Assembly (NCBI GenBank): GCA_002384765.1
Contig: DGBM01000125.1
Coordinates: 1 to 6,108, forward strand
Origin: Demequinaceae bacterium UBA4004
GTDB lineage: Bacteria > Actinomycetota > Actinomycetes > Actinomycetales > Demequinaceae
Length of the DNA: 6,108 nucleotides
Direction of reading: 5' to 3'
A model generated the notes under the pieces. That model ran no database searches, had not been told where the DNA came from, and saw only the letters and a list, made by a program, of their open reading frames with translations. Shown here piece by piece: positions 1-5,534 of the stretch; the first letter of the stretch is position 1; each line of letters starts with the position of its first letter. The translations under genes and the position numbers were made by a program.

Positions 1-361
1 CGATGAGCGTCACGACAACATCGCCTACCCGGCGGTAGGTGGCAGTTCAAGCAAGCTGGGAGGCAGTACACACCGGGGGACGTGAGCCCTCGGGAGCGGA
101 GCAATTCCTCGACGGCTGCAATAGGGACGTCAGCGTCAAACCCGACCGCGCCGCGTGCGAGCGTCGAGCACGCAAGCGCTCACTCTGTTCCGCTTGATTT
201 GGCCGATAGCGCCCACAGGCCCTTGCTTTCAAGCGTCGTTCAGAACGCTCCCGTCGCCCACATGAAACAGTGCTTGGACAGTCGCCGCGTTGGGGGTTGC
301 GGCGCAACCGCCGGACCGACCCCCGGCCCGAGGCCAACTACGACGGGCGTCCGTCGTTCGT
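1..361. other. No supported gene
   Basis: This stretch lies downstream of the lipoprotein gene. Short open frames exist on both strands, but their translations are rich in Arg, Ser and Pro with no hydrophobic core, no recognisable motif and no convincing ribosome binding site. They look like chance frames in GC-rich DNA. The only structure I see is a small G/C hairpin at 295-309. A gene entering from the left edge cannot be excluded, but nothing supports one. Confidence 0.55.
295..309 (-). terminator. Small hairpin downstream of the lipoprotein gene, possible weak terminator
   Basis: GGTTGC at 295-300 pairs with GCAACC at 304-309 around a GGC loop. The hairpin lies about 55 bp past the lipoprotein stop codon on the minus strand. 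It has no U-tract, so it is not a canonical intrinsic terminator. The call rests only on position and pairing and may be chance in GC-rich sequence. Confidence 0.2.
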
Positions 362-1201
362 TCACGTCTTCGGGGGAGGAGCAAGCATTGGCTCCAGTAG
401 GTGCCATCCGGTGGGGGCGGCAACCGGTGGCTTGCCTGCGGGTTTCGCGTACCGCTCATGCGCTTCATCCGGAGTGAGACCGATGAGGCCGCGTCGCTCA
501 AAGCGCGGATGCCAGTCGAGTTTATCTGGCAGGGAAGTGCCAGTTGCCCGCTCCCCGCGTGCCTCGGACGAGCCAAGCAGATAATCGTACGGTTGGAGAT
601 CCGTTAGACGACCATCACCTGGCCACTCAGCGAGGATAGCAGGGGGTCCACCGTAGAGAATCGGCTCGAATACAGTGCCCTCCATTCCTGACCAGTGTGG
701 CTCCACGATATGGAACAAGAAGAAAGCAAATCGATTTCGGTTTTCCAACCGGCGGATACGGGGGAGGACTTCGCTCACCATCTCGTCAGTCGCAGACATC
801 GGCAGGATGACGGTGACGGTGTCACCGGGATCGAGATTAGCGAACCGACCGCCTAGCAACCGCTGAGCACGGAAGTCGAAAGCCATGACTCCCGGTTCAA
901 CAAAGGGAGCACCGTAAGTGCGCTCGATCCGCACATTGGATATCGTCCCGATAGCGGCCAAGTCGGAGTAGTCGCGCAGCTGCTCATAGCTCTCGAACGT
1001 GACGACCGTCTGAGCCGAGCCCGGATTCATAAGGCTTACCAACTCCCTTGGGTCCCCCAACGCATCTGCTTGCTGTGGAGGAGGCTCCGATCCCACGGAG
1101 TCTCCTGACGTGACGTTCGACGCGTCACTTCCGCAGGCAGCTACGAACAGTCCGAGAAGGCTAATAACAGCTATCCGTCGGAATGTGGCACGCATACGCA
1201 T
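362..1201 (-). CDS. Secreted lipoprotein of unknown function
   Basis: The gene encodes a predicted 279-aa lipoprotein. Seen: a basic N-terminus (MRMRATFRR), a hydrophobic stretch (IAVISLLGLF) and a lipobox-like FVAAC with Cys23, then a Ser/Asp/Pro-rich linker. This indicates type II signal peptidase processing and membrane anchoring outside the cell. The mature part has alternating hydrophobic residues (SDLAAIGTISNVRIERTYG, DTVTVILPM, FAFFLFHIVEP) that suggest a beta-rich domain. I do not recognise the family. I prefer the ATG at 1201, which has a G-rich segment (GGCGGGGA) a few bases upstream and gives a normal-length signal. An in-frame ATG at 1228 with GGGAA upstream would add nine residues and overlap the protease gene end, and an ATG at 1195 is also possible. 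The gene starts 13 bp after the protease stop, so the two are probably co-transcribed. Inference: the lipoprotein may act with or be controlled by the protease. Confidence 0.8.
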   Translation of the reverse strand: MRMRATFRRIAVISLLGLFVAACGSDASNVTSGDSVGSEPPPQQADALGDPRELVSLMNPGSAQTVVTFESYEQLRDYSDLAAIGTISNVRIERTYGAPFVEPGVMAFDFRAQRLLGGRFANLDPGDTVTVILPMSATDEMVSEVLPRIRRLENRNRFAFFLFHIVEPHWSGMEGTVFEPILYGGPPAILAEWPGDGRLTDLQPYDYLLGSSEARGERATGTSLPDKLDWHPRFERRGLIGLTPDEAHERYAKPAGKPPVAAPTGWHLLEPMLAPPPKT

Positions 1202-1214
1202 CGTAGTCCCCGCC

Positions 1215-1936
1215 CTAGTAGTGAGCATTTACGTTCCCGATGTCTTGCAGGTTGAGTCCGAAGGCAGCGCCCGACCCGAGCCCGGAGTACATCAAACTAT
1301 CCGTGCCTGGCGAGCTATGCGTGTTCCACTGAGGTTCACCCGTCGTTGACACTCCTCGGCACACGGCAGCGAGATCGCCGCACGGAGCGTTTGAGTGCCG
1401 CATTCCTAGGCCATGCCCGAACTCGTGGCCATAGATGTGGAACGTCGCACATCCTGTGAGAAACCGTATGAGCCCTGATAAATGGTTATGAGCTTTCGGT
1501 CGCAGACTCTATGGTGGTGAGTTCCGTAACGAGTTGCGATGTCCATACTGCACTCAGTTCGAGCGACGGTATTGCCGGGGCCGTTGACGGCCACAGGGAC
1601 CATCCTGACGTCTTGGAATGTGTTATCTGCAGCCTTGGTAACCGTCACGTCCAAAGGCTCGAAATGCTCAAAGCCGGCGTACGTATCGTTCGCGAACGTG
1701 TTTCGCTGGGTGGTGGTCCATCCGCTGACGTAACCCCACCAGATACTCCACTCGGCAATCGGACCATCGTTCAGGTGAATGTTGTACTGATCAGCGACCG
1801 TATTGTCCGACCCGAAGTTGTTGGACTGTCCCGCACTCCCGTTGGCGGTTCGCTCACCGGCGTAGAGCAATGCCGTTAAGCACAACAGCGAGAGGCCCAC
1901 GCCAACCACTGCTCGTCGATGCAACAGTGATGGCAC
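1215..1936 (-). pseudogene. Matrixin-like metzincin zinc protease, secreted, with a single frame break
   Basis: Two frames together encode about 240 aa of a secreted zinc endopeptidase. The first (1936 to about 1454) has an N-terminal signal or membrane segment (RRAVVGVGLSLLCLTALLYAG) and then a domain with two Cys residues (TECSMD, RVCDRKL). It runs into a TAG at 1408-1406. The second frame contains the full zinc motif HEFGHGLGMRH (1427-1395, pattern HExxHxxGxxH), then NAPCGDLAAVC, a Met-turn-like DSLMYSG and the end LQDIGNVNAHY, with a TAG at 1217-1215. In metzincins the three His bind zinc and Glu is the catalytic base. The frames join best near 1453-1454, where restoring one G gives ...GFSQ-GCATFHIYGHEFGH. 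The GTG start at 1936 was chosen because GGGGGAG lies 5 nt upstream and it begins directly before the signal peptide. The break could be a genuine inactivating mutation or a base-calling error. All other key residues are intact, so decay would be recent. Confidence 0.78.
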
Positions 1937-1941
1937 TGGCT

Positions 1942-1948
1942 CTCCCCC
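1942..1948 (-). promoter_or_regulatory. Ribosome binding site of the metzincin gene
   Basis: On the minus strand GGGGGAG ends 5 nt before the GTG at 1936. This strong match to the anti-Shine-Dalgarno sequence fixes the start at 1936, although the frame stays open further upstream to 2179. Confidence 0.65.
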
Positions 1949-1971
1949 GAGTGTTGATTGAATCCGCCGAC

Positions 1972-2017
1972 GCAGAACGACTTTGGCCCTGCGTGCACAA
2001 CGACTGTGGCCCTGCGT
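1972..2017 (-). repeat. Two tandem 23-bp repeats in the metzincin leader
   Basis: Two adjacent copies, 1972-1994 and 1995-2017, match at 21 of 23 positions. On the plus strand both contain AACGACT followed two bases later by GGCCCTGCGT. They sit 36-81 bp upstream of the GTG start and directly downstream of the candidate promoter, so they fall in the probable 5' leader. Tandem sites of about two helical turns would fit a repressor operator. They could also be a simple slippage duplication. Confidence 0.6.
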
Positions 2018-2023
2018 CTGGTC

Positions 2024-2052
2024 AAAGTAGGCTGCGCCCCTAGCAAGGTCAA
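2024..2052 (-). promoter_or_regulatory. Candidate sigma-70-type promoter for the metzincin-lipoprotein unit
   Basis: On the minus strand TTGACC (2052-2047) matches the -35 consensus at 5 of 6 positions. After an exact 17-bp spacer comes TACTTT (2029-2024), a weak -10 box (3 of 6). Transcription would start near 2017, at the first tandem repeat, about 80 bp upstream of the protease GTG. The transposon insertion point at about 2200 lies roughly 150 bp further upstream, so this promoter would be intact. Confidence 0.35.
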
Positions 2053-2194
2053 CGGCACATGGACATTGCGCGTTGATCGCCATGGGACCGACATCTGCCG
2101 TCGTACCGTCGGTGGCCGCCTCTCCTTGGGCACCCGAGGCACCCAGGCACGCCCCTCCCCCGTGAATGTCCACGGCCATGAGCGCATCCCGAAA

Positions 2195-2200
2195 GTGCCG
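2195..2200 (+). repeat. Left direct repeat GTGCCG, putative crossover core
   Basis: GTGCCG lies one base (T) outside the left inverted repeat. The same hexamer lies one base (C) outside the right inverted repeat at 5365-5370. A short identical core at both junctions is what tyrosine-recombinase insertion leaves, and Tn554 itself has a 6-bp core. A hexamer alone is weak evidence; the matched placement gives it weight. Confidence 0.55.
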
Positions 2201-2201
2201 T

Positions 2202-2212
2202 TATCTTCAGTC
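2202..2212 (+). repeat. Left terminal inverted repeat TATCTTCAGTC
   Basis: This sequence is the exact reverse complement of GACTGAAGATA at 5353-5363. It lies 62 bp past the tnpC stop codon. It is the predicted recombinase core-binding arm at the left end. A near copy including the adjacent GCCGT is found internally at 5286-5300. Confidence 0.6.
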
Positions 2213-2244
2213 GCTCTCGGTGATGAGCCGTTGACCTGCGTGTC

Positions 2245-2270
2245 TGCGACGTGGACATGTCCTCGTCGGA
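2245..2270. repeat. Left subterminal imperfect palindrome, probable recombinase or accessory arm site
   Basis: TGCGACGTGGACA (2245-2257) is followed without spacer by TGTCCTCGTCGGA (2258-2270). The two are inverted 13-bp arms with two mismatches, centred on the perfect palindrome GGACATGTCC (2253-2262). Both half-motifs recur at the right end. AGCCGT precedes TGCGACGTGGA by exactly 13 nt here (2226-2231), as at the right end. The site ends 4 bp before the tnpC stop codon. Confidence 0.55.
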
Positions 2271-2274
2271 CCGT

Positions 2275-2649
2275 TCAGCGTCGGAGCCGTTGCTCGCCGA
2301 GGGTCCGGGCGACCTGGTCTCGGAGCATGTCGTTGTCGGCGCGTAGGCGCTGGATCTCGTCGTGTGCGGTGTCGAGGCGTTGGCGGGTCGACTCGACGGT
2401 GGCGCGCTGCGCGACAGGGACGGGGATGGCGGTTGTCCGCTCGCGGAGGCGGTTGATGTCGGTGAGGAGGTCGGGCTGTTCGTAGAGCCAGCTGCGTGAG
2501 ACCCCGGCGGCGTGGGCGACCCCGGCGACGGATGGGTGGGTGCCGGTGCGAGCGAACTCGGCGATGACTGCGGTGGCCCGGCGGGTGGCGGCGTCTCGTC
2601 GATCGGCGACGGCCTGGCGGAGGTGGGCGGTGTTGTCGGCGCGGGTCAC
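2275..2649 (-). CDS. tnpC: TnpC-like transposition accessory protein (HTH plus coiled coil)
   Basis: This 124-aa protein is almost the same length as Tn554 TnpC (125 aa). Residues about 38-56 (THPSVAGVAHAAGVSRSWLYEQP) form a helix-turn-helix of the type found in this family. Residues about 84-118 are a charged heptad-like helix (ESTRQRLDTAHDEIQRLRADND...), likely a coiled coil for dimerisation. Known for Tn554: TnpC is not strictly essential but raises transposition frequency and influences insertion orientation. The start is the GTG at 2649, whose GTGA overlaps the tnpB TGA by 4 bp. GGAG lies 8 nt upstream. The same frame is open further upstream to 2940, but that extension is a Pro/Arg-rich shadow of tnpB. 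Inference: its DNA target may be the TGCGACGTGGA sites just past its own stop codon. It shows no catalytic residues of its own. Confidence 0.8.
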   Translation of the reverse strand: MTRADNTAHLRQAVADRRDAATRRATAVIAEFARTGTHPSVAGVAHAAGVSRSWLYEQPDLLTDINRLRERTTAIPVPVAQRATVESTRQRLDTAHDEIQRLRADNDMLRDQVARTLGEQRLRR

Positions 2650-4109
2650 GACGGCGGCTCCAGGTCGATGTCTTCGAGGGCGGGAATGATGTGGTCGAGG
2701 CTGTCCTGGACCCGGCGCAGGTTGCCGGCGAGACGGAACTGGCCGTTGGCGTCGGCGCGGGCGATGAGCTTGCGGTTCGTCGCCGCGTGCTGGCGGTGCA
2801 CGTCGAGGAACTCCGGGGTGGTCTGGAAGTCCGGACAGGTCAAACACGCGTTGGGGTGGGGGCAGTCCTGTTGTGGTGGCCGGCCGCAGTAGCCGTTGGG
2901 GAGGCTGTCTTGGACCCGGGACAGGTTGTGCTTCACCCACTCGGCATCGGCGGTGGAGGCGTCGGGGTCGTAGGGCAGGATCTCGCCGGCGGTGTTGACC
3001 CGCTGGGCGCAGTAGGCCTCGAACGCGGCGCGGACGGTGCTGTCGTGGATCTGGGCGTAGCGCGCCGTCATCCGGGGGCTCGCATGGCCGAGCAGCCGCT
3101 GGATGACGTGCTGTGGGACCCCGGCGTTGATCAACCGGGTGCCGACGGTGTGACGGAACTGATGAGCGTGGGCCCGCACGGACTGGCCAGCTTCGTCGTG
3201 CAGACCGATGTTGCGTTGCCAGTCCCGCAGCTGTTGGGAGAGGCTGCCGTGGGCGTAGGCCTTGGCGCCGTCAGCGTTGTCGAGGATCCCGGGGAACAGC
3301 CATGGCGACCCGTCCGGCCAGTTCGTGCGGACATGGTCCTGCTGGACGCGGATCGTTTCGGCGGCCTTGGCCGAGAGCGGGATGAGCTGTTCGATGCTGA
3401 CCTTGGAGTTGTCGAAGCGCAGGCATGGCCAGCCGGTGCTGTCGGCAACGATCGGGTTGAACGGCAGCGCCGACGCGTCGCCGCCACGGAGACCGGTCTC
3501 CATCAACACGATCACAAGATGTCGGACGGTGGGGTTGCGGAGGCGGGCGAGGTTGTCGGGGTCCTCGAGCTGGGCCATGACGAACTCGGGAACGAACTTC
3601 GGGAGCTGGTCGGGCGGGCGTGTGACCTCCTCTTCGTAGATCACTGCGTCGGCGCTCAACCCGGCCAGGCTGTGGTGGCGGCGTCCCCACTCGAGGAACC
3701 CTTTGACGAAGCACAGCGTCGAGGCCCGGGTCGAAGCGGCCAACGGTCGGGTGGCCATCCACACCAGGAACGCTTCGATCAGCTCACGGTTCAGGCCGGT
3801 GGCGTCGACGATGTCGGGGCGGGTGGTGAGGAACTGGGAGAAGCGGGCCATGTTCTGGCCGGTGGCGTCGACGGTGCCGAACGCGTAGCCGGCTCCCAGA
3901 CGGAACCGGGCCCAGGTCTTGACCGACTCGCGCAGCCACGGCTGTTCGATGCCGGCAAAGCGGGCAATGTTGTGACCCCGGCGGGTGGGGATGCCCAACA
4001 CGGTGGCGTCCCAGCGGTCCTTGGCGAACTCGGCCTCGACCGCATCGCCCACGCCGGCGACGATGCCGGGCCTGGGTTCGAGGTGGCGAGCAGTCCCGGC
4101 AGCGCCCAT
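2646..4109 (-). CDS. tnpB: TnpB-like tyrosine recombinase with C-terminal Cys4 segment
   Basis: This 487-aa phage-integrase-type recombinase is the second catalytic partner of the element. The N-terminal half (about 60-170) matches the SAM-like core-binding fold seen in integrases. The catalytic domain (about 190-365) shows Arg208 (ETGLRGGD), a probable Lys236 (FDNSKVS), His316 and Arg319 (HQFRH), His342 (LLGHAS) and the nucleophile Tyr351 (TARYAQI), so the set looks complete. After it comes Cys408, Cys416, Cys422, Cys425 (GYCG...DCPHPNACLTCPDF), a likely zinc-binding segment found in TnpB-type recombinases. Then a helical charged tail includes the near-repeat SRVQDSL / RRVQDSL at 397-403 and 465-471. 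It is shorter than Tn554 TnpB (630 aa). ATG at 4109 overlaps the tnpA TGA by one base (TGATG), with AGGAG 5 nt upstream. In Tn554 TnpA and TnpB are both required for transposition. Confidence 0.9.
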   Translation of the reverse strand: MGAAGTARHLEPRPGIVAGVGDAVEAEFAKDRWDATVLGIPTRRGHNIARFAGIEQPWLRESVKTWARFRLGAGYAFGTVDATGQNMARFSQFLTTRPDIVDATGLNRELIEAFLVWMATRPLAASTRASTLCFVKGFLEWGRRHHSLAGLSADAVIYEEEVTRPPDQLPKFVPEFVMAQLEDPDNLARLRNPTVRHLVIVLMETGLRGGDASALPFNPIVADSTGWPCLRFDNSKVSIEQLIPLSAKAAETIRVQQDHVRTNWPDGSPWLFPGILDNADGAKAYAHGSLSQQLRDWQRNIGLHDEAGQSVRAHAHQFRHTVGTRLINAGVPQHVIQRLLGHASPRMTARYAQIHDSTVRAAFEAYCAQRVNTAGEILPYDPDASTADAEWVKHNLSRVQDSLPNGYCGRPPQQDCPHPNACLTCPDFQTTPEFLDVHRQHAATNRKLIARADANGQFRLAGNLRRVQDSLDHIIPALEDIDLEPPS

Positions 4110-5209
4110 CAGATCTCCTGTGGTTGTGGTGGTCGGTCCCAGACGCCAGCCCGGTGCAGGGCCTCACGGACGTCTTCGACATCGAGGTGCACGTAGATCT
4201 GGCTCGTCGTGACCGACGACCGGTGCGTCAACAGGCGGGCGACGACGTCGATGGCCACGCCGGAGCGGATCAGCTCGGTGGCATGGGTGTGGCGCAACAT
4301 GTGCAACGTGAACTCCACGCCCGTCACCGCCCGGATCCGGGCGACGGTCTTGTCGACCGCCGAGTAGGTCAGCGGTGAGCCGACGCGGCCGCCCCACAAG
4401 TTGACGAACACGTAGTCCGAATCGAGCTCGCCGTACTCGGTGTGCATGTAGTCCGAGTAGCAGCGGACCAACGACGCGGTGATCGGGACCGTCGCCGGGG
4501 AGCGCAGCTTGGCCCGGGCGCCGTTCGCGTTGTCGGCTCGGGGCACGATCCGGACCTGCTTGGCCCGAGACACGAAGTCGGCGTGGCGCAGCCCGAGCGC
4601 CTGGCCGACACGCATCCCGGTCTCGGCCAACAGGGCCAACAAGAACCGGTCCCGAGCCCGGACCGGTGCGCCGAGGACTTGCACGACCTGCTCGGCGGTG
4701 AGCGTGCGAGGCGCTCGCCGAGGAACCGTGAGCTTGACCGGCCGGGTTGCGATCGGGCGGCCGCTGGTGACGTGATGCAGGAACGGCTTGTAGGAGCCAC
4801 GGCCGATCCGCTTCCACGCCACCAACTCCGACGCCACCTTCACGCCGGCGCGGGCGTGATGCTCGTAGAAGCCGAACACCGCTGCCAGATGGCGGTTCAC
4901 CGTCGCCGGCGACCTGCGGGCCGTGCCGCCATCCAGGACGATCACGTTCGGCGCCGGCGCGCGCATCCATGCCACGAACCGGCCGACGTCGTCGACGGTC
5001 ACCTTCGCCCACTCGACGTCGACCACGGCGAGGAACTCAAACCACAGCTTCAAACTCGTCGCGTACGCCCGCTGCGTGTTCGGCGACCGCTCCAGTGCTG
5101 CGAGGTGCGTCAGGTACGACTCCACCGGTCCGAGCACCGAGCCGTGGTCATCGAGCACAGTCCAGGACTCGGCGTCGGTGACGGGCATGACCACCCGCTG
5201 CAGCATCAC
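4109..5209 (-). CDS. tnpA: TnpA-like tyrosine recombinase
   Basis: This 366-aa tyrosine recombinase is very near the length of Tn554 TnpA (361 aa) and is the first gene of the operon. Residues about 25-125 form the core-binding domain (SYLTHLAALERSPNTQRAYATSLKLWFEFL). The catalytic domain runs from about 168 with Arg200 (ETGMRVGQ), probable Lys234 (ARAKLRS), His303 and Arg306 (HMLRHTHAT), His329 (LLTHRSS) and nucleophile Tyr339 (SQIYVHL). The full catalytic set is present. The start is either the GTG at 5209 or the adjacent ATG at 5206, and only a weak G-rich stretch precedes them. The motif MLQRVVMP just after the start fits the beginning of this family, so I reject the later Met8. Upstream, 5210-5363 holds the right-end repeats, so the recombinases may autoregulate by binding near their own promoter (inference). 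I could not assign a convincing -35/-10 pair. Confidence 0.9.
   Translation of the reverse strand: MMLQRVVMPVTDAESWTVLDDHGSVLGPVESYLTHLAALERSPNTQRAYATSLKLWFEFLAVVDVEWAKVTVDDVGRFVAWMRAPAPNVIVLDGGTARRSPATVNRHLAAVFGFYEHHARAGVKVASELVAWKRIGRGSYKPFLHHVTSGRPIATRPVKLTVPRRAPRTLTAEQVVQVLGAPVRARDRFLLALLAETGMRVGQALGLRHADFVSRAKQVRIVPRADNANGARAKLRSPATVPITASLVRCYSDYMHTEYGELDSDYVFVNLWGGRVGSPLTYSAVDKTVARIRAVTGVEFTLHMLRHTHATELIRSGVAIDVVARLLTHRSSVTTSQIYVHLDVEDVREALHRAGVWDRPPQPQEI
4115..4119 (-). promoter_or_regulatory. Ribosome binding site of tnpB inside the tnpA 3' end
   Basis: AGGAG on the minus strand lies 5 nt before the tnpB ATG and within the last codons of tnpA. With the TGATG stop-start overlap this points to translational coupling and fixes the tnpB start at 4109. 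Confidence 0.65.
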
Positions 5210-5271
5210 CGGGGGACACCCGTCTTGGTCGTACGCGGGACGCTACGACTGCAACCAGAACAAGGCGCGGA

Positions 5272-5327
5272 TGCGACGAGGACACACTGGAGATAACGGC
5301 TCCACGTCGCAACAGAAAGCTGCGACG
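5272..5327. repeat. Right subterminal repeat cluster, probable arm-type binding sites
   Basis: Three TGCGACG units occur here: TGCGACGAGGACA on the plus strand (5272-5284), TGCGACGTGGA on the minus strand (5311-5301) and TGCGACG on the plus strand (5321-5327). The first two form an inverted pair across 16 bp. The last two form a 7-bp hairpin stem around a 9-nt loop. The first two match the two arms of the left palindrome at 2245-2270. AGCCGT on the minus strand (5330-5325) lies exactly 13 nt before TGCGACGTGGA, as on the left. These are candidate binding sites for TnpA, TnpB or TnpC. Confidence 0.55.
5286..5300 (-). repeat. Internal near-copy of the left terminus
   Basis: On the minus strand GCCGTTATCTCCAGT matches the left terminus GCCGTTATCTTCAGT (2197-2211) at 14 of 15 positions, including bases of the putative core. 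It lies 53 bp inside the 11-bp right inverted repeat, between the two arm motifs. It may be an accessory recombinase site, a relic end or the true right end. Confidence 0.5.
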
Positions 5328-5352
5328 GCTACGTCATGGACACCCAACTCAG

Positions 5353-5363
5353 GACTGAAGATA
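5353..5363 (+). repeat. Right terminal inverted repeat GACTGAAGATA
   Basis: This is the exact inverted copy of 2202-2212. It lies 144 bp upstream of the tnpA GTG. With the left arm it defines the predicted ends and the two arms of the circle junction. Confidence 0.6.
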
Positions 5364-5364
5364 C

Positions 5365-5370
5365 GTGCCG
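5365..5370 (+). repeat. Right direct repeat GTGCCG, putative crossover core
   Basis: This is the same hexamer as at 2195-2200, one base outside the right inverted repeat. After excision a single GTGCCG would remain between the flanks ATCCCGAAA (left) and GTGGAGGCG (right). Confidence 0.55.
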
Positions 5371-5534
5371 GTGGAGGCGAGGGGGCCGAGGTGCCCCGAA
5401 ACGTCATCACAGACCGGAGCGATATCAGGCGTGCGGAGTCCGTCCAGATCCGGCAATCGCGCGGGTGTCACCGTGCCCTGCCACCCGATGGCTCCCGGTC
5501 GCCAGCGGGTCACCTCGATGGCCAGACTCTTCGT

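Larger units (their letters stand above)
2195..5370 (-). mobile_element. Tn554-family-like tyrosine-recombinase transposon, tnpABC only, both ends visible
   Basis: The element contains tnpA, tnpB and tnpC in the order and with the tight overlaps typical of Tn554-family transposons. These move by tyrosine recombinases through site-specific strand exchange rather than by a DDE transposase. Boundaries were inferred from four observations: 11-bp inverted repeats at 2202-2212 and 5353-5363; a 6-bp direct repeat GTGCCG directly outside them (2195-2200, 5365-5370), one base away on each side; the motif series AGCCGT, TGCGACGTGGA, TGTCCTCGTCG in the same inward order at both ends; and gene content that fits exactly between them. 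With one core copy the element is 3,170 bp. No cargo gene is present: tnpC stops 62 bp from the left inverted repeat. Known family members usually carry resistance or other passengers. The host site is the gap between the protease operon and the small membrane-protein genes, and no flanking gene appears broken. Confidence 0.75.

Noticed and set aside
1448..1462. Programmed -1 frameshift in the metzincin gene
   Set aside because: The bases at the join (TCACAGGATGT) contain no X-XXY-YYZ slippery heptamer and I see no downstream pseudoknot, so a mutation or base-calling error is simpler.
1937..2179. N-terminal extension of the metzincin frame up to 2179
   Set aside because: The strong ribosome binding site and signal peptide start at 1936. 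The extension reads through the tandem repeats and candidate promoter.
1876..2187. Minus-strand open frame across the left flank, which would continue through the empty insertion site into the frame at 5546-5349
   Set aside because: I tested whether the transposon broke a gene here. The joined frame stays open, but it is Arg/Trp/Pro-rich without motif, overlaps the protease promoter and signal peptide region, and shows no codon structure I trust.
2691..4196. Long plus-strand open frame of 501 codons
   Set aside because: It lies antisense to tnpB, which has complete recombinase motifs. The translation is Gly/Val/Glu-rich low complexity typical of a GC-rich shadow frame.
2646..5209. Recombinase-in-trio (RIT) element
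   Set aside because: RIT elements have three tyrosine recombinases. Here only two carry catalytic residues; the third protein is a 124-aa HTH/coiled-coil TnpC type.
4442..5296. Plus-strand open frame of 284 codons antisense to tnpA
   Set aside because: It is rich in Arg and His with no motif, and the opposite strand encodes a full tyrosine recombinase.
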